From the NCBI GenBank assembly GCA_017453865.1, contig JAFTEC010000080.1, positions 1 through 34,742 of the forward strand: a DNA stretch of 34,742 bases. The letters are read 5' to 3'. The notes beneath the pieces are model-generated. The model saw only the letters and a program-made list of their open reading frames with translations, did no database searches and was not told the origin of the DNA. Below, piece by piece: positions 14,362-24,119 of this stretch. The number at the start of each line of letters is the position of its first letter. Positions within the stretch are counted from its first letter, which is position 1. Both the position numbers and the translations under genes were made by a program. This stretch comes from Lachnospiraceae bacterium. GTDB taxonomy: Bacteria; Bacillota; Clostridia; Lachnospirales; Lachnospiraceae.

Positions 14362-15702
14362 ATGCTTTTGATAGGCAACGGAATGCTGATAACGAGGGAT
14401 GACGAGGCCCCCTGGTTTCCGGACGGAGCGGTGGTGACGGAGGGGGATACCATCCTGGAGGCAGGAGGCTTTGATGAGCTTAAGAAAAAGTACCCGGAGG
14501 CCGAATTCATCGATGCCCACGGCGGAGTCATTATGCCCGGTCTCATAAACGCCCACACCCATATATATTCGGGGCTTGCAAGGGGGCTCTCGATCGACGG
14601 GAATAACCCCACAAACTTCCTTGAGATCCTTGAGGGCATGTGGTGGGCCATAGACAGAAAGCTCTCCCTTGACGGTACAAAAGCCAGCGCCTATGCCACC
14701 GTCCTTGACTGCATAAGGGACGGCGTGACGACCATATTTGACCACCATGCAAGCTTCGGTGAGATCCCGGGCTCCCTCTTTGCAATAAAGGACGTGGTTT
14801 CGGAGATCGGCATACGCTCCTGCCTCTGCTACGAGGTTTCCGAGCGTGACGGCGAAGAGAAAACGGAGGAAGCCATAAAGGAAAACGCTGACTTTGCAGC
14901 CTTCGCAAAGAAGGAAAACAGCAGCATGATAAAGGCAATGTTCGGAGGCCACGCGCTCTTTACCATATCCGACAAAACCTTTGAAAAAATGGTTAAGGCA
15001 AATGACGGTATGACCGGCTTCCATATTCATGTGGCGGAGGGCATGAATGACGTATATGACAGCCTTAGAAACTACGGCTGCCGCCCGGTCAACCGGCTAC
15101 TCTATAACGGGCTCCTCGGTGAAAGGACCCTCCTCGGCCACTGCATACACGTGAGCCCCGCTGAAATGGACATTATCAAAGAGACCGGTACGATGGTGGT
15201 AAATAACCCGGAATCCAATATGGGCAATGCCGTCGGCTGCGCTCCGGTCCTCCAAATGATAGAAAAGAGTATCCCCGTCGGAATGGGAACGGATGCCTAC
15301 ACCCACGATATGCTGGAGAGCCTGAAGGTCTTCCTTATAATCCAGCGGCATAACGCAGCTTTACCCAATGTGGCCTGGGGCGAAGCCGTAAAGATGCTTT
15401 TCGATACCAACCGGGATATAGCGGAGAAGTATTTCGGAGTTCCCTTGGGGATCATCCGTAAGGGCGCGGCTGCCGACATCATAATTATGGATTATAAGCC
15501 CTTTACACCCTTCTCAAACGAAAATATCGACGGCCATATGATCTTCGGAATGATGGGGAAGAACTGCAGGACCACCATAATTAACGGTAAGGTCCTCTAT
15601 AAGGACCGCGAATTCGTAGGTATCGATGAGGAAAGGATAAATGCCTGGACAATGGAGCAGAGTAAGAAGCTCTGGGGTGATCTGAATAACAGAGAATATT
15701 GA
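14362..15702 (+). CDS. ssnA: Putative aminohydrolase SsnA
   Basis: The 446-residue amidohydrolase belongs to the SsnA group, which travels with selenium- and molybdenum-dependent purine-degrading genes. The metal-ligand pattern is intact: MPGLINAHTHIYSGLARGL, TGFHIHVAEG, LLGHCIHVS and GMGTDAYTHDML. The usual substrate is unproven; ring opening or deamination of a purine-derived intermediate is the common proposal. AAAGGAGG lies eight bases before the ATG. It is followed by ygfK after 26 bases, as in the E. coli locus. Confidence 0.88.
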   Translation: MLLIGNGMLITRDDEAPWFPDGAVVTEGDTILEAGGFDELKKKYPEAEFIDAHGGVIMPGLINAHTHIYSGLARGLSIDGNNPTNFLEILEGMWWAIDRKLSLDGTKASAYATVLDCIRDGVTTIFDHHASFGEIPGSLFAIKDVVSEIGIRSCLCYEVSERDGEEKTEEAIKENADFAAFAKKENSSMIKAMFGGHALFTISDKTFEKMVKANDGMTGFHIHVAEGMNDVYDSLRNYGCRPVNRLLYNGLLGERTLLGHCIHVSPAEMDIIKETGTMVVNNPESNMGNAVGCAPVLQMIEKSIPVGMGTDAYTHDMLESLKVFLIIQRHNAALPNVAWGEAVKMLFDTNRDIAEKYFGVPLGIIRKGAAADIIIMDYKPFTPFSNENIDGHMIFGMMGKNCRTTIINGKVLYKDREFVGIDEERINAWTMEQSKKLWGDLNNREY

Positions 15703-15728
15703 ATAAGTCAGTAGGAGGAAGCAACAGT

Positions 15729-18719
15729 ATGAGTGATATTATGAGGCCAATGTCCTTTAAGCAGCTGATGGAGTGGATACTTAAGGAGTATGAGGAGCAG
15801 GGAAGCATTTTCGGTGTAAGGCACTTTGTGAAGCACGACTCCGGCATTACCTTCCCCATATTCAATGAGGCTCTGGAGTCTCCCTTCGGTCCCGCTGCAG
15901 GGCCAAATACCCAGCTTGCCCAGAATATAATCGCGTCCTACGTGGCAGGCTCAAGGTTCTTCGAGCTTAAGACCGTACAGATAATGGACGGGGAGGAGCT
16001 CTCAAAGTGTGTAAGTAAGCCCTGTATAACCGCAGGGGACGAGTGCTACAACTGCGAATGGTCAACGGAGCTTACGGTTCCTGAAGCCTTCAGCGAATAT
16101 GTCCACGCATGGGTAGCGATCAAGCTCATCGCAAAAGAATACGGCTTCGGAGACCCCGATGCCTTTGTCTTCAATATGTCTGTGGGCTACGACCTTGAGG
16201 GCATTAAGTCTGAAAAGATAGATAAGTATATCGAGGGCATGAAGGAAGCAAAGGACAGTAAAGCCTTTAAGGAAGCGATTGACTGGGCTCTTTCAAACCT
16301 TAAGCTCTTCAAAAATGTGGATGAAGCCTTTGTCTCAAGTATCTCCTCCAATATCTCCTCTTCGATCACGGAATCCACGCTCCACGGCTGTCCGCCGGAT
16401 GAGATAGAGAGGATCGCAACCTACCTTTTAAGTGAAAAGAAGCTCCATACCTACATCAAGTGTAACCCGACCCTCCTTGGCTACGACTATGCGAGGGAGC
16501 GTCTTAACAGTCTCGGCTTTGATTACGTTGCCTTTGACGACCACCACTTTAAGGAGGATCTCCAGTGGGAGGATGCGGTGCCTATGTTTAAGAGGCTTAC
16601 AGCCCTTGCAGCGGAGCAGGGTCTGGAATTCGGTATAAAGCTCACCAATACCTTCCCTGTGGATGTTAAGGCCCGTGAGCTTCCGAGTGAAGAAATGTAC
16701 ATGGCCGGCCGCTCACTCTTCCCTCTTACCATCCATCTTGCAAGGAAGGTTTCGGAGGAATTTAAGGGATCCCTTCGTATCTCCTACTCAGGCGGTGCGA
16801 TCCTTCAGAATATAAAGGAATTATTTGACGCGGGGATCTGGCCCGTCACCATGGCAACAAATGTCTTAAAGCCCGGAGGATACGAAAGATTTACCCAGAT
16901 CGGAAATCTCCTGAAGGGTATTGATCCGGGGCGTTTCAAGGGCGTTGATATCGGAAGGGTCAGAAGTCTTGACGAGGGTGTGGAAAAGTCACCCCTCTAT
17001 AAGAGATGCGTTAAATCCCTGCCGGACAGGCATATCGATAAGAAGCTCCCGCTCTTTGACTGCTTTACATCCCCCTGCCGGGAGGGCTGTCCTATAGGAC
17101 AGGATATTCCCGCCTATCTCCGTGCCATGGAGGAGGGTGATGCCGCCAGGGCTCTCCGTATAATAATAGAGAAGAACGCCCTTCCCTTTATCACCGGAAC
17201 CATCTGCCCCCATCACTGCGGCGACAAGTGCATGAGAAACTATTACGAGGAGACCCTTCATATAAGGGATATGAAGCTTTTAGCCGCAAAGAGTGCTTAT
17301 GATGAAGTCCTTCCCTCATTAAAGAGTCCCGATAAGAAAAGCGGGAAAAAGGCTGCGGTCATAGGCGGCGGTCCCGCAGGATTATCGGCAGCCTACTTCC
17401 TTACAAGAGCAGGCATAAGCACTACGATCTTTGAAAGGAAGGACAGTCTCGGCGGCATAGTGAGACACGCTATCCCCTCCTTCAGGATAGGTGACGACGC
17501 CATTGAAAAGGATAAATCCCTCTGCCTTGCCTACGGTGCGGAGGTAAGGACCGGAACCGAGGTAAAAAGAATCGCTGAATTAAAGGAGCAGGGCTTCAGT
17601 GACATCATCATTGCTGTCGGCGCCTGGAAGCACAGCGACCCTAAGCTTAAGTACGGAGAGGCGATGGACGCCCTGGAATTTTTAACAAAGGCAAAGTCAG
17701 ATCCCGATTCTCTTGACCTCGGAAGGAATGTGGCAGTCCTCGGTGGAGGCAATACCGCCATGGATACCGCAAGGGCAGCACTCCGGATAAAGGGGGTTGA
17801 AAAGGTACGCCTTGTCTACAGGAGGACAAAGCGCTACATGCCGGCTGACGAGGAGGAGCTAAAGGAAGCACTTCTTGACGGCGTTGAATTTATGGAGCTT
17901 CTTGCCCCTGTGGGAGTTAAGGACGGCAGCCTTACCTGCTCTATAATGGAGCTCGGGGAAGCCGACGGATCAGGCCGCCGTTCACCGGTCGACACCGGAA
18001 AGACCACCGAAGTACCTGCCGATACCGTTATCGCAGCTATCGGAGAGACGGTGGAAACAGACCTCTATGAAGATGCAGGCATAGCGCTTGACAAAAAGGG
18101 ACATCCTGTTACCGACTCAGATATGGCTACAGGCGTTCCCAATGTATATGCCATAGGCGACGGAAGAAGGGGTCCCGCCACGGTTGTTGAAGCGATCTCC
18201 GATGCCGCAAGGGCAGCGGCAAAGATAGCCGGAACGGATTATGAAAAATACACAGGGCAGAATATCGCAGACTCGGATAAGCCCTACCTCGATAAAAAGG
18301 GCGTGATCTCTTCCGATACCTCCGGAAGCCCCGACAGGCGATGCCTCGGCTGTCCCACCGTATGCGCGGTCTGCGCGGATGTCTGTCCCAACAGGGCAAA
18401 CCTTTTAATTAAAATTCCGGGCAGGACCGGAGCAGAGATACTCCATATGGACGGAATGTGTAACGAGTGCGGAAACTGCGCGGTATTCTGCCCCTACGAC
18501 GGAGCTCCCTACAGGGATAAGTTCACCCTGTTCTGGAGTGAGGAGGACTTTAAGAACAGCAGTAATGACGGCTTCGCAGTGACCGGTGATGATGAATACC
18601 TTCTCCGCCTTGACGGAAAAGAAGAAAGGCTCGGGATCGGTGGCATAGAAAAGATATCTCCGGAGGCTTCGGAGGTGATAAAAACTGTTGTCATGGATTA
18701 CGCTTATCTTATATGCTGA
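15729..18719 (+). CDS. ygfK: YgfK, multidomain iron-sulfur flavoprotein (putative selenate reductase subunit)
   Basis: The 996-residue cytoplasmic oxidoreductase is built from an N-terminal dihydroorotate-dehydrogenase-like barrel (about 1-430), a glutamate-synthase-small-subunit-like part with iron-sulfur cysteines (CREGCPIGQDIP near 450; CPHHCGDKC near 493), a first dinucleotide fold (GGGPAGLSAAYF near 545), a second (GGGNTAMDTA near 672) and a C-terminal ferredoxin region (CLGCPTVCAVCADVCP near 872 and CNECGNCAVFCP near 912). It should pass electrons from NAD(P)H through FAD and clusters. Although named for selenate reduction, its conserved partners point to reductive purine metabolism. 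The ATG at 15729 has TAGGAGGA 10 bases upstream; an in-frame start 10 codons earlier would overlap ssnA. Confidence 0.9.
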   Translation: MSDIMRPMSFKQLMEWILKEYEEQGSIFGVRHFVKHDSGITFPIFNEALESPFGPAAGPNTQLAQNIIASYVAGSRFFELKTVQIMDGEELSKCVSKPCITAGDECYNCEWSTELTVPEAFSEYVHAWVAIKLIAKEYGFGDPDAFVFNMSVGYDLEGIKSEKIDKYIEGMKEAKDSKAFKEAIDWALSNLKLFKNVDEAFVSSISSNISSSITESTLHGCPPDEIERIATYLLSEKKLHTYIKCNPTLLGYDYARERLNSLGFDYVAFDDHHFKEDLQWEDAVPMFKRLTALAAEQGLEFGIKLTNTFPVDVKARELPSEEMYMAGRSLFPLTIHLARKVSEEFKGSLRISYSGGAILQNIKELFDAGIWPVTMATNVLKPGGYERFTQIGNLLKGIDPGRFKGVDIGRVRSLDEGVEKSPLYKRCVKSLPDRHIDKKLPLFDCFTSPCREGCPIGQDIPAYLRAMEEGDAARALRIIIEKNALPFITGTICPHHCGDKCMRNYYEETLHIRDMKLLAAKSAYDEVLPSLKSPDKKSGKKAAVIGGGPAGLSAAYFLTRAGISTTIFERKDSLGGIVRHAIPSFRIGDDAIEKDKSLCLAYGAEVRTGTEVKRIAELKEQGFSDIIIAVGAWKHSDPKLKYGEAMDALEFLTKAKSDPDSLDLGRNVAVLGGGNTAMDTARAALRIKGVEKVRLVYRRTKRYMPADEEELKEALLDGVEFMELLAPVGVKDGSLTCSIMELGEADGSGRRSPVDTGKTTEVPADTVIAAIGETVETDLYEDAGIALDKKGHPVTDSDMATGVPNVYAIGDGRRGPATVVEAISDAARAAAKIAGTDYEKYTGQNIADSDKPYLDKKGVISSDTSGSPDRRCLGCPTVCAVCADVCPNRANLLIKIPGRTGAEILHMDGMCNECGNCAVFCPYDGAPYRDKFTLFWSEEDFKNSSNDGFAVTGDDEYLLRLDGKEERLGIGGIEKISPEASEVIKTVVMDYAYLIC

Positions 18720-18729
18720 CCTTTAATTA

Positions 18730-18745
18730 TCATTCTCAGAATGAC
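18730..18745. repeat. Fragment of the dispersed repeat
   Basis: TCATTCT-C-AGAATGA is a perfect inverted repeat combining both ends of the element found at 822-854 and 21493-21524, without its central GGGC hairpin. It looks like a collapsed copy. Confidence 0.45.
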
Positions 18746-18762
18746 ACGAAGTATCTGACTTA

Positions 18763-18791
18763 TTGACAGAGGATAAAAACAGGAATATCAT
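18763..18791 (+). promoter_or_regulatory. Predicted promoter of the ygeX operon
   Basis: TTGACA (18763-18768), exactly 17 bases, and TATCAT (18786-18791) give a near-consensus vegetative promoter. Transcription would start near 18798, at the edge of the palindrome 18797-18813. Confidence 0.65.
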
Positions 18792-18796
18792 GTTTG

Positions 18797-18813
18797 CCAA
18801 ACAAATTGTTTGG
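18797..18813. promoter_or_regulatory. Operator: perfect 17-bp palindrome at the ygeX transcription start
   Basis: CCAAACAA-A-TTGTTTGG has two perfect 8-bp arms around one base. It lies 5 bases after the -10 box, a classical repressor position. The GntR/FCD protein (2935-3669) and the YheO-like regulator (13541-14179) are the candidate binders in the window. No second copy was noticed in the window. Confidence 0.6.
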
Positions 18814-18857
18814 TATCAGAATTTATTTTTGACACTATGAAAGGAGTCGGAAGTAAA

Positions 18858-20066
18858 ATGGAAAAGATCAAATGGGTCCTTAATAAGATGCCGAAAAGCG
18901 ATGATAAGTGGCTTTCCGTCATGTCTGTGGAAAACGTGAAGAAGGCCCGTTCCTTCCACAGGGGCTTTCCCCAGTACTCGGTAACTCCCCTTGCGGACTT
19001 AAAGGAACTGGCCGCCTTTCTCGGTCTCTCCTCGGTCTCGGTAAAGGATGAAAGCTACCGCTTCGGACTGAATGCCTTCAAGGTACTTGGCGGATCCTTT
19101 GCAATGGCAAAGTATATCGCCAAGGAAACCGGCAGGGACGTGTCGGAGATGACCTACGACTACCTGACCGGGGATGAGCTTAAGAAAGAATTCGGACAGG
19201 CCACGTTTTTTACCGCAACGGACGGGAATCACGGCCGGGGCGTAGCCTGGGCCGCAAATAAGCTGAAGCAGAAGGCTGTGGTCCATATGCCGAAGGGCAG
19301 CACGAAGACCCGCTTTGACAATATAGCAAAAGAGGGCGCAAGGGTTACGATAGAGGAGCTTAATTACGATGACTGCGTGCGTCTCGCCGCCAAGGAAGCC
19401 GCCGAGACCGAGCACGGTGTGGTCGTGCAGGATACAGCCTGGGACGGATATGAGGAGATCCCCTCCTGGATCATGCAGGGCTACGGCAGCATGGCGGAGG
19501 AGGCCGCGGAGGGCCTTAAGGAGAACGGGATCGACCGCCCGACCCATGTTTTTGTGCAGGCAGGGGTCGGGAGCCTCGCAGGAGCCGTGGTTGGATATTT
19601 CAGCAACCTCTATCCCGACAACCCTCCGAAATTTATCGTGATGGAGGCAGAGGCCGCCGCCTGTCTCTATAAGGGTGCAGAGGCCGGAGACGGCGAGCCC
19701 CGCATAGTTGACGGTGATCTTCTTACCATAATGGCAGGACTTGCCTGCGGTGAGCCTAATACCATTGGCTGGGATATCTTAAGGAACCACGCGGATGCCT
19801 TCCTCTCCTGCCCCGACTGGGTAGCGGAAAGAGGAATGAAGATCCTGACCGCTCCCCTAAAGGGAGACGAAAGGGTAATAAGCGGTGAATCCGGAGCCGT
19901 CGGGATGGGTGTCTTAAGTACTCTTATGACGGATCCCGGCTACAGCGGGCTAAAGGAAAAGCTCGGCTTAAATAAGGATTCCAGAGTACTTATGTTCTCC
20001 ACTGAGGGAGATACGGACCCGGATAAATATAAGGAGATCGTCTGGGGACTGACAAAGAAAGGTTAA
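18858..20066 (+). CDS. ygeX: 2,3-Diaminopropionate ammonia-lyase
   Basis: The 402-residue fold-type II pyridoxal-phosphate enzyme splits 2,3-diaminopropionate into pyruvate and two ammonia through a 2-aminoacrylate intermediate. [19 protein letters not shown] contains the cofactor lysine (K75), [12 protein letters not shown] is the substrate/cofactor loop, and QAGVGSLAG is the phosphate-binding glycine loop. [10 protein letters not shown] and GESGAVGMG follow. The ATG at 18858 is chosen over one 16 codons earlier because AAAGGAG (18840-18846) lies between them. In this locus it produces the pyruvate and ammonia end-products of purine breakdown. RidA, needed to clear 2-aminoacrylate, lies downstream in the same operon. 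Confidence 0.92.
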   Translation: MEKIKWVLNKMPKSDDKWLSVMSVENVKKARSFHRGFPQYSVTPLADLKELAAFLGLSSVSVKDESYRFGLNAFKVLGGSFAMAKYIAKETGRDVSEMTYDYLTGDELKKEFGQATFFTATDGNHGRGVAWAANKLKQKAVVHMPKGSTKTRFDNIAKEGARVTIEELNYDDCVRLAAKEAAETEHGVVVQDTAWDGYEEIPSWIMQGYGSMAEEAAEGLKENGIDRPTHVFVQAGVGSLAGAVVGYFSNLYPDNPPKFIVMEAEAAACLYKGAEAGDGEPRIVDGDLLTIMAGLACGEPNTIGWDILRNHADAFLSCPDWVAERGMKILTAPLKGDERVISGESGAVGMGVLSTLMTDPGYSGLKEKLGLNKDSRVLMFSTEGDTDPDKYKEIVWGLTKKG

Positions 20067-20097
20067 TTATTATATTTATAGAAAGAAAGGAGCAGTT

Positions 20098-21474
20098 ATG
20101 TCACTGGATTTTGAAAAGATCAAGGAAACAGCGGAAGGCTACAGAGAGGATATGTGCCGTTTTTTGAGGGCCATGATCTCCCATCCCAGCGAGAGCTGTG
20201 AGGAAAAGGAGGTTGCGGAGTGCATCAGGGCCGAAATGGAGAAGCTTCAGTTCGATAAGGCTGAAATAGACGGCCTCGGAAATGTTATCGGATGGATCGG
20301 CGACGGAGACAAGATAATCGCGATCGACGGACATATAGACACCGTGGGTATAGGAAACCGGGATAACTGGGAAAAAGACCCCTACGAGGGATATGAAACC
20401 GATGAGATAATCTACGGAAGAGGCGGCTCCGATCAGGAGGGTGGCGTAGCCAGCGCGGTATATGCCGCAAAGATGATGAAGGACCTTAACCTTATCCCCA
20501 AGGGCTATAAGATCATGATCGTAGGCTCCGTACAGGAGGAGGACTGCGACGGAATGTGCTGGCAGTATATCTACAATAAGTCCGGCATAAAGCCCGAATT
20601 CGTTATCTCCACAGAGCCCACCGACGGAGGGATCTATCGCGGACACAGAGGCCGTATGGAGATCCGTGTGGATGTAAAGGGCGTATCCTGCCACGGCTCG
20701 GCTCCGGAAAGAGGCGACAACGCGATCTACAAGATGGCTGACATAATTGCGGACATCCGTTCCCTTAATAATAACGGCTGTGATGAGAGCACCGCTGTCA
20801 AGGGACTTGTAAAGATGCTCTCTCCCAAATTTAACCCCGACCACTACGAGGATGCAAGGTTCCTTGGCCGCGGCACCTGCACTGTTTCTCAGATCTTCTA
20901 CACCTCTCCGAGCCGCTGTGCCGTTGCCGACAGCTGCGCGATCTCCGTTGACCGCCGTATGACAGCCGGTGAGACCTGGGAATCCTGTCTTGACGAAATA
21001 CGGGAGCTCCCCAGCGTGAAGAAGTACGGTGACGACGTGCATGTTTCAATGTATATGTATGACCGTCCTTCCTGGACCGGAGAGGTTTATGAGACGGAGT
21101 GCTACTTCCCCACCTGGATAAATAAGGAAAACGCAGCCCATGTACAGGCTCTGGTGGATGCCCATAAGGGTCTCTACGGCGACCACAGAATGGGTCCCGA
21201 TTCCACTAAGGAGCTAAGGAACAGGCCGCTTATCGACAAGTGGACCTTCTCAACCAACTGCGTTTCGATTCAGGGGCGTTACGGCATACCCTGCGTAGGA
21301 TTCGGCCCCGGCGCTGAAAGTCAGGCCCATGCCCCGAATGAGATCACCTATAAGGACGACCTTGTACGCTGCGCCGCAGTTTATACCGCAGCGGTAAATC
21401 TCTATAATGAGGAAAATAAGACAGAGGACGTGACCCAGTTCAGGGCAGGAAAGACCGATAATGACATAAAGTGA
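20098..21474 (+). CDS. ygeY: YgeY, M20-family metallohydrolase
   Basis: The 458-residue protein is an M20/DapE-type dinuclear zinc hydrolase of the selenium-metabolism-linked YgeY group. [12 protein letters not shown] gives the first histidine and aspartate, [11 protein letters not shown] the bridging aspartate, [11 protein letters not shown] the catalytic glutamate pair, [17 protein letters not shown] the next acid, and [15 protein letters not shown] the C-terminal histidine. It probably removes a carbamoyl or acyl group from an amino intermediate on the way to 2,3-diaminopropionate, but the substrate is unproven. GAAAGGAG lies seven bases before the ATG; the gene follows ygeX by 31 bases. 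Confidence 0.9.
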   Translation: MSLDFEKIKETAEGYREDMCRFLRAMISHPSESCEEKEVAECIRAEMEKLQFDKAEIDGLGNVIGWIGDGDKIIAIDGHIDTVGIGNRDNWEKDPYEGYETDEIIYGRGGSDQEGGVASAVYAAKMMKDLNLIPKGYKIMIVGSVQEEDCDGMCWQYIYNKSGIKPEFVISTEPTDGGIYRGHRGRMEIRVDVKGVSCHGSAPERGDNAIYKMADIIADIRSLNNNGCDESTAVKGLVKMLSPKFNPDHYEDARFLGRGTCTVSQIFYTSPSRCAVADSCAISVDRRMTAGETWESCLDEIRELPSVKKYGDDVHVSMYMYDRPSWTGEVYETECYFPTWINKENAAHVQALVDAHKGLYGDHRMGPDSTKELRNRPLIDKWTFSTNCVSIQGRYGIPCVGFGPGAESQAHAPNEITYKDDLVRCAAVYTAAVNLYNEENKTEDVTQFRAGKTDNDIK

Positions 21475-21492
21475 TGACGACCGGAACACCCC

Positions 21493-21524
21493 TGTCATTC
21501 TGAGGGCGAAGCCCGAAGAATCCT
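21493..21524 (-). repeat. Dispersed hairpin repeat, copy 2 (inverted)
   Basis: TGTCATTCTGAG, then the GGGC-GAA-GCCC hairpin, then CGAAGAATCCT is the reverse complement of 822-854 with few changes. It lies between ygeY and ygeW, so it is transcribed with the operon. Confidence 0.75.
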
Positions 21525-21576
21525 TCAGCCGGAAGGATACAAAAACAGGACAAAGCGAAAGGAGACAAAACAAAGC

Positions 21577-22770
21577 ATGAGTAATGTTCAGGAATTTACC
21601 GACGGGTTAAGTAAGCTCGATTTCAAAAATATGTATGAGGATAATTTCTTCCTCACCTGGGAAAAAACGGATGATGAGATTGCCGCCGTATTTACGGTGG
21701 CAGACGCACTCCGTCATTTAAGAGAGAATAATATCTCCACGAAGATCTTCGACTCGGGGCTCGGGATCTCCCTCTTCAGGGACAATTCCACAAGGACCCG
21801 CTTCTCCTTCGCCTCTGCCTGCAATCTCCTAGGACTTGAGGTACAGGATCTCGATGAGGGCAAGAGCCAGATAGCCCACGGGGAGACCGTCCGTGAAACC
21901 GCCAACATGATCTCCTTTATGGCGGATGTTATAGGGATCCGGGATGATATGTATATCGGCAAGGGCAATAAGTATATGCATGATGTGGTTAACGCGGTCA
22001 CGGAGGGCTATAAGGACGGGGTCCTCGAGCAGAAGCCCACTCTCGTAAACCTGCAGTGCGATATCGACCACCCCACCCAGTGTATGGCGGATATGCTCCA
22101 TATCATCCACGAATTCGGCGGTGTGGAAAATCTGAAGGGTAAAAAGGTTGCCATGAGCTGGGCTTATTCACCTAGCTACGGCAAGCCCTTATCCGTGCCC
22201 CAGGGTGTTATCGGCCTTATGACACGTTTCGGAATGGACGTGACCCTTGCCCACCCCGAAGGCTATGATGTGATGAAGGAGGTCGAGGAGGTTGCGGTGA
22301 AGAACGCGGCAAAAACAGGCGGAAGCTTTAAGAAGACCAATTCCATGGCAGAGGCCTTTAAGGATGCCGACATTGTTTATCCCAAAAGCTGGGCTCCCTA
22401 CGCAGCAATGGAAAAGAGGACCGATCTCTATGCAAAGGGGGATCAGGCCGGCATCGATGCACTTGAAAAGGAGCTTCTTAAACAGAACGCGGAACATAAG
22501 GACTGGTGCTGCACCGAGGAGCTTATGAAGACCACAAGGAACGGCAAGGCCCTCTATCTCCACTGCCTCCCTGCGGACATCAATGATGTTTCCTGCAAGG
22601 ACGGAGAGGTTGCCGCCTCCGTATTTGACCGCTACCGCACACCGCTTTACAAGGAAGCAAGCTTCAAGCCCTATATCATTGCGGCAATGATCTTCCTTGC
22701 AAAGGTAAAGGATCCCGCAGCTACCCTGAAGGCTCTTGAAGCGCGGAACAGCTTACGGCATTTTCAGTAA
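21577..22770 (+). CDS. ygeW: Knotted carbamoyltransferase YgeW
   Basis: The 397-residue protein belongs to the aspartate/ornithine carbamoyltransferase superfamily, YgeW group. SLFRDNSTRTRFSFASA is the carbamoyl-phosphate site, DIDHPTQCMADM the HPTQ motif and LHCLPADINDVSC the HCLP motif. The family has a knotted chain and no proven substrate. Next to carbamate kinase it most likely runs in the catabolic direction, phosphorolysing a ureido intermediate to carbamoyl phosphate. AAAGGAG lies 12 bases before the ATG, a slightly long spacing. It is followed by carbamate kinase after 16 bases. Confidence 0.92.
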   Translation: MSNVQEFTDGLSKLDFKNMYEDNFFLTWEKTDDEIAAVFTVADALRHLRENNISTKIFDSGLGISLFRDNSTRTRFSFASACNLLGLEVQDLDEGKSQIAHGETVRETANMISFMADVIGIRDDMYIGKGNKYMHDVVNAVTEGYKDGVLEQKPTLVNLQCDIDHPTQCMADMLHIIHEFGGVENLKGKKVAMSWAYSPSYGKPLSVPQGVIGLMTRFGMDVTLAHPEGYDVMKEVEEVAVKNAAKTGGSFKKTNSMAEAFKDADIVYPKSWAPYAAMEKRTDLYAKGDQAGIDALEKELLKQNAEHKDWCCTEELMKTTRNGKALYLHCLPADINDVSCKDGEVAASVFDRYRTPLYKEASFKPYIIAAMIFLAKVKDPAATLKALEARNSLRHFQ

Positions 22771-22786
22771 AAAGAGGTGAGCTCTT

Positions 22787-23728
22787 ATGGGAAAGAAAAT
22801 AGTAATAGCCCTTGGGGGAAACGCCCTTGGAAACAACCTGCCGGAACAGATGCAGGCTGTAAAAAAGACGTCCGTTGCGATAGCCGACCTTATCGAGGAC
22901 GGCCATGAGGTCGTTATAGTCCACGGAAACGGTCCCCAGGTGGGAATGATACAGAACGGGATGACTCTCCTTACGAGATCCGATCCCGGGAAGTACGTTC
23001 TCTGCCCTCTTTCGGTGTGCGTTGCGATGAGCCAGGGCTATATAGGCTACGATCTGCAGAATGCTCTCAAGGAGGAGCTTCTTAAGCGTGGAATAAAGAA
23101 GGACTGCGCTACGGTGCTGACCCAGGTTGAGGTGGATATTAACGATCCGGCCTTCGATAACCCCACAAAGCCCATCGGAGCCTTTATGACAAAGGAGGAA
23201 GCGGAAGCCCTTGTCCGTGACAGGGATTATAAGGTCGTTGAGGATTCCGGCAGAGGCTACAGAAGGGTCGTGGCGTCTCCTAAGCCCAGAGCCATAGTGG
23301 AGCTTGATACCATCCGCTCCCTTATGGAATCAGACCACATCGTAGTGGCCTGCGGCGGAGGCGGGATCCCTGTCTACCATAGCAGTGAGCATCACCTTAA
23401 AGGAGCGGCTGCGGTTATCGACAAGGATTTCGCGGCTGAATGCCTGGCTGAAGCGCTGGACGCGGACTTCTTAATAATCCTGACTGCTGTTGAGAAGGTC
23501 TCGATCCACTTCGGAAAGCCGGATGAGAAAAAGCTTTCGAGCCTTACTCCCGATGAAGCCAGAAGGTATATCTCCGACGGTGAATTCGCCCCCGGCTCAA
23601 TGCTGCCGAAGGTAGAGGCTTCCGTAAAGTTCGCGGAGTCCGGAAAGGACAGAAAGGCACTTATCACCCTTCTTGAAAAAGCAAGGGACGGAATAGCCGG
23701 AAAAACCGGCACCATAATAATGAAATAA
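22787..23728 (+). CDS. arcC: Carbamate kinase
   Basis: The 313-residue enzyme of the amino-acid-kinase family transfers phosphate from carbamoyl phosphate to ADP, giving ATP, carbon dioxide and ammonia. [11 protein letters not shown] and [11 protein letters not shown] are the substrate loops, [12 protein letters not shown] and [11 protein letters not shown] follow, and [14 protein letters not shown] is typical of the family. E. coli calls the equivalent gene in this locus yqeA. It probably harvests ATP from the YgeW product. AAGAGGTGAG lies before the ATG, and the next gene follows after 10 bases. Confidence 0.93.
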   Translation: MGKKIVIALGGNALGNNLPEQMQAVKKTSVAIADLIEDGHEVVIVHGNGPQVGMIQNGMTLLTRSDPGKYVLCPLSVCVAMSQGYIGYDLQNALKEELLKRGIKKDCATVLTQVEVDINDPAFDNPTKPIGAFMTKEEAEALVRDRDYKVVEDSGRGYRRVVASPKPRAIVELDTIRSLMESDHIVVACGGGGIPVYHSSEHHLKGAAAVIDKDFAAECLAEALDADFLIILTAVEKVSIHFGKPDEKKLSSLTPDEARRYISDGEFAPGSMLPKVEASVKFAESGKDRKALITLLEKARDGIAGKTGTIIMK

Positions 23729-23738
23729 GGAGGACAAT

Positions 23739-24119
23739 ATGAATCAGACAGTACACACAGACAATGCCCCAAAGGCGATAGGCCCCTATTCACAGGCAAT
23801 AAAGGCGGGAAACACGGTTTACGTATCCGGACAGCTTCCTGTAGATCCCGCAACCGGAGAATTTGCCGGGGATGATATAAAGACCCAGACAAAGCAGAGC
23901 CTTACAAACATAGAGAATATCCTTAAGGCCGCCGGAGGCGGTATGGGGGATGTGGTAAAGACCACCGTGCTTCTTTCAGACATAGGTGATTTCGGAGCTA
24001 TGAACGAGGTATATGCTGAATTTTTCAAGGAGCCCTTCCCCGCAAGGGCAGCCTTCCAGGTAGCTGCGATCCCCAAGGGCGCAAAGGTCGAGATAGAAGC
24101 TGTTGCCGTACTGCCATGA
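23739..24119 (+). CDS. ridA: RidA family 2-iminobutanoate/2-iminopropanoate deaminase
   Basis: The 126-residue protein has the RidA pattern: [53 protein letters not shown] and a C-terminal [22 protein letters not shown] with the catalytic arginine. RidA hydrolyses the reactive enamine/imine 2-aminoacrylate to pyruvate and ammonia. That is exactly the intermediate released by YgeX upstream, so the gene is well placed in the operon. Start overlap with the next gene is ATGA (24116-24119). AAGGAGG lies six bases before the ATG. Confidence 0.92.
   Translation: MNQTVHTDNAPKAIGPYSQAIKAGNTVYVSGQLPVDPATGEFAGDDIKTQTKQSLTNIENILKAAGGGMGDVVKTTVLLSDIGDFGAMNEVYAEFFKEPFPARAAFQVAAIPKGAKVEIEAVAVLP

Noticed and set aside
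14311..15030. Minus-strand open frame of 239 codons opposite ssnA
   Set aside because: It covers the metal-motif-bearing N-terminal half of ssnA and the ssnA leader; composition is that of a reversed coding frame.
15729..18719. Selenocysteine codons in ygfK or its neighbours
   Set aside because: All reading frames run without internal TGA to their natural ends, so nothing in the window requires selenocysteine insertion.
18999..19547. Minus-strand open frame opposite ygeX
   Set aside because: ygeX has its full PLP-enzyme motif set in the plus frame; this one has none and no ribosome binding site.
20101..21042. Long minus-strand open frame (313 codons) opposite ygeY
   Set aside because: It mirrors a gene with complete M20 metal motifs, has no ribosome binding site and no recognisable motif; it is a shadow caused by codon bias.
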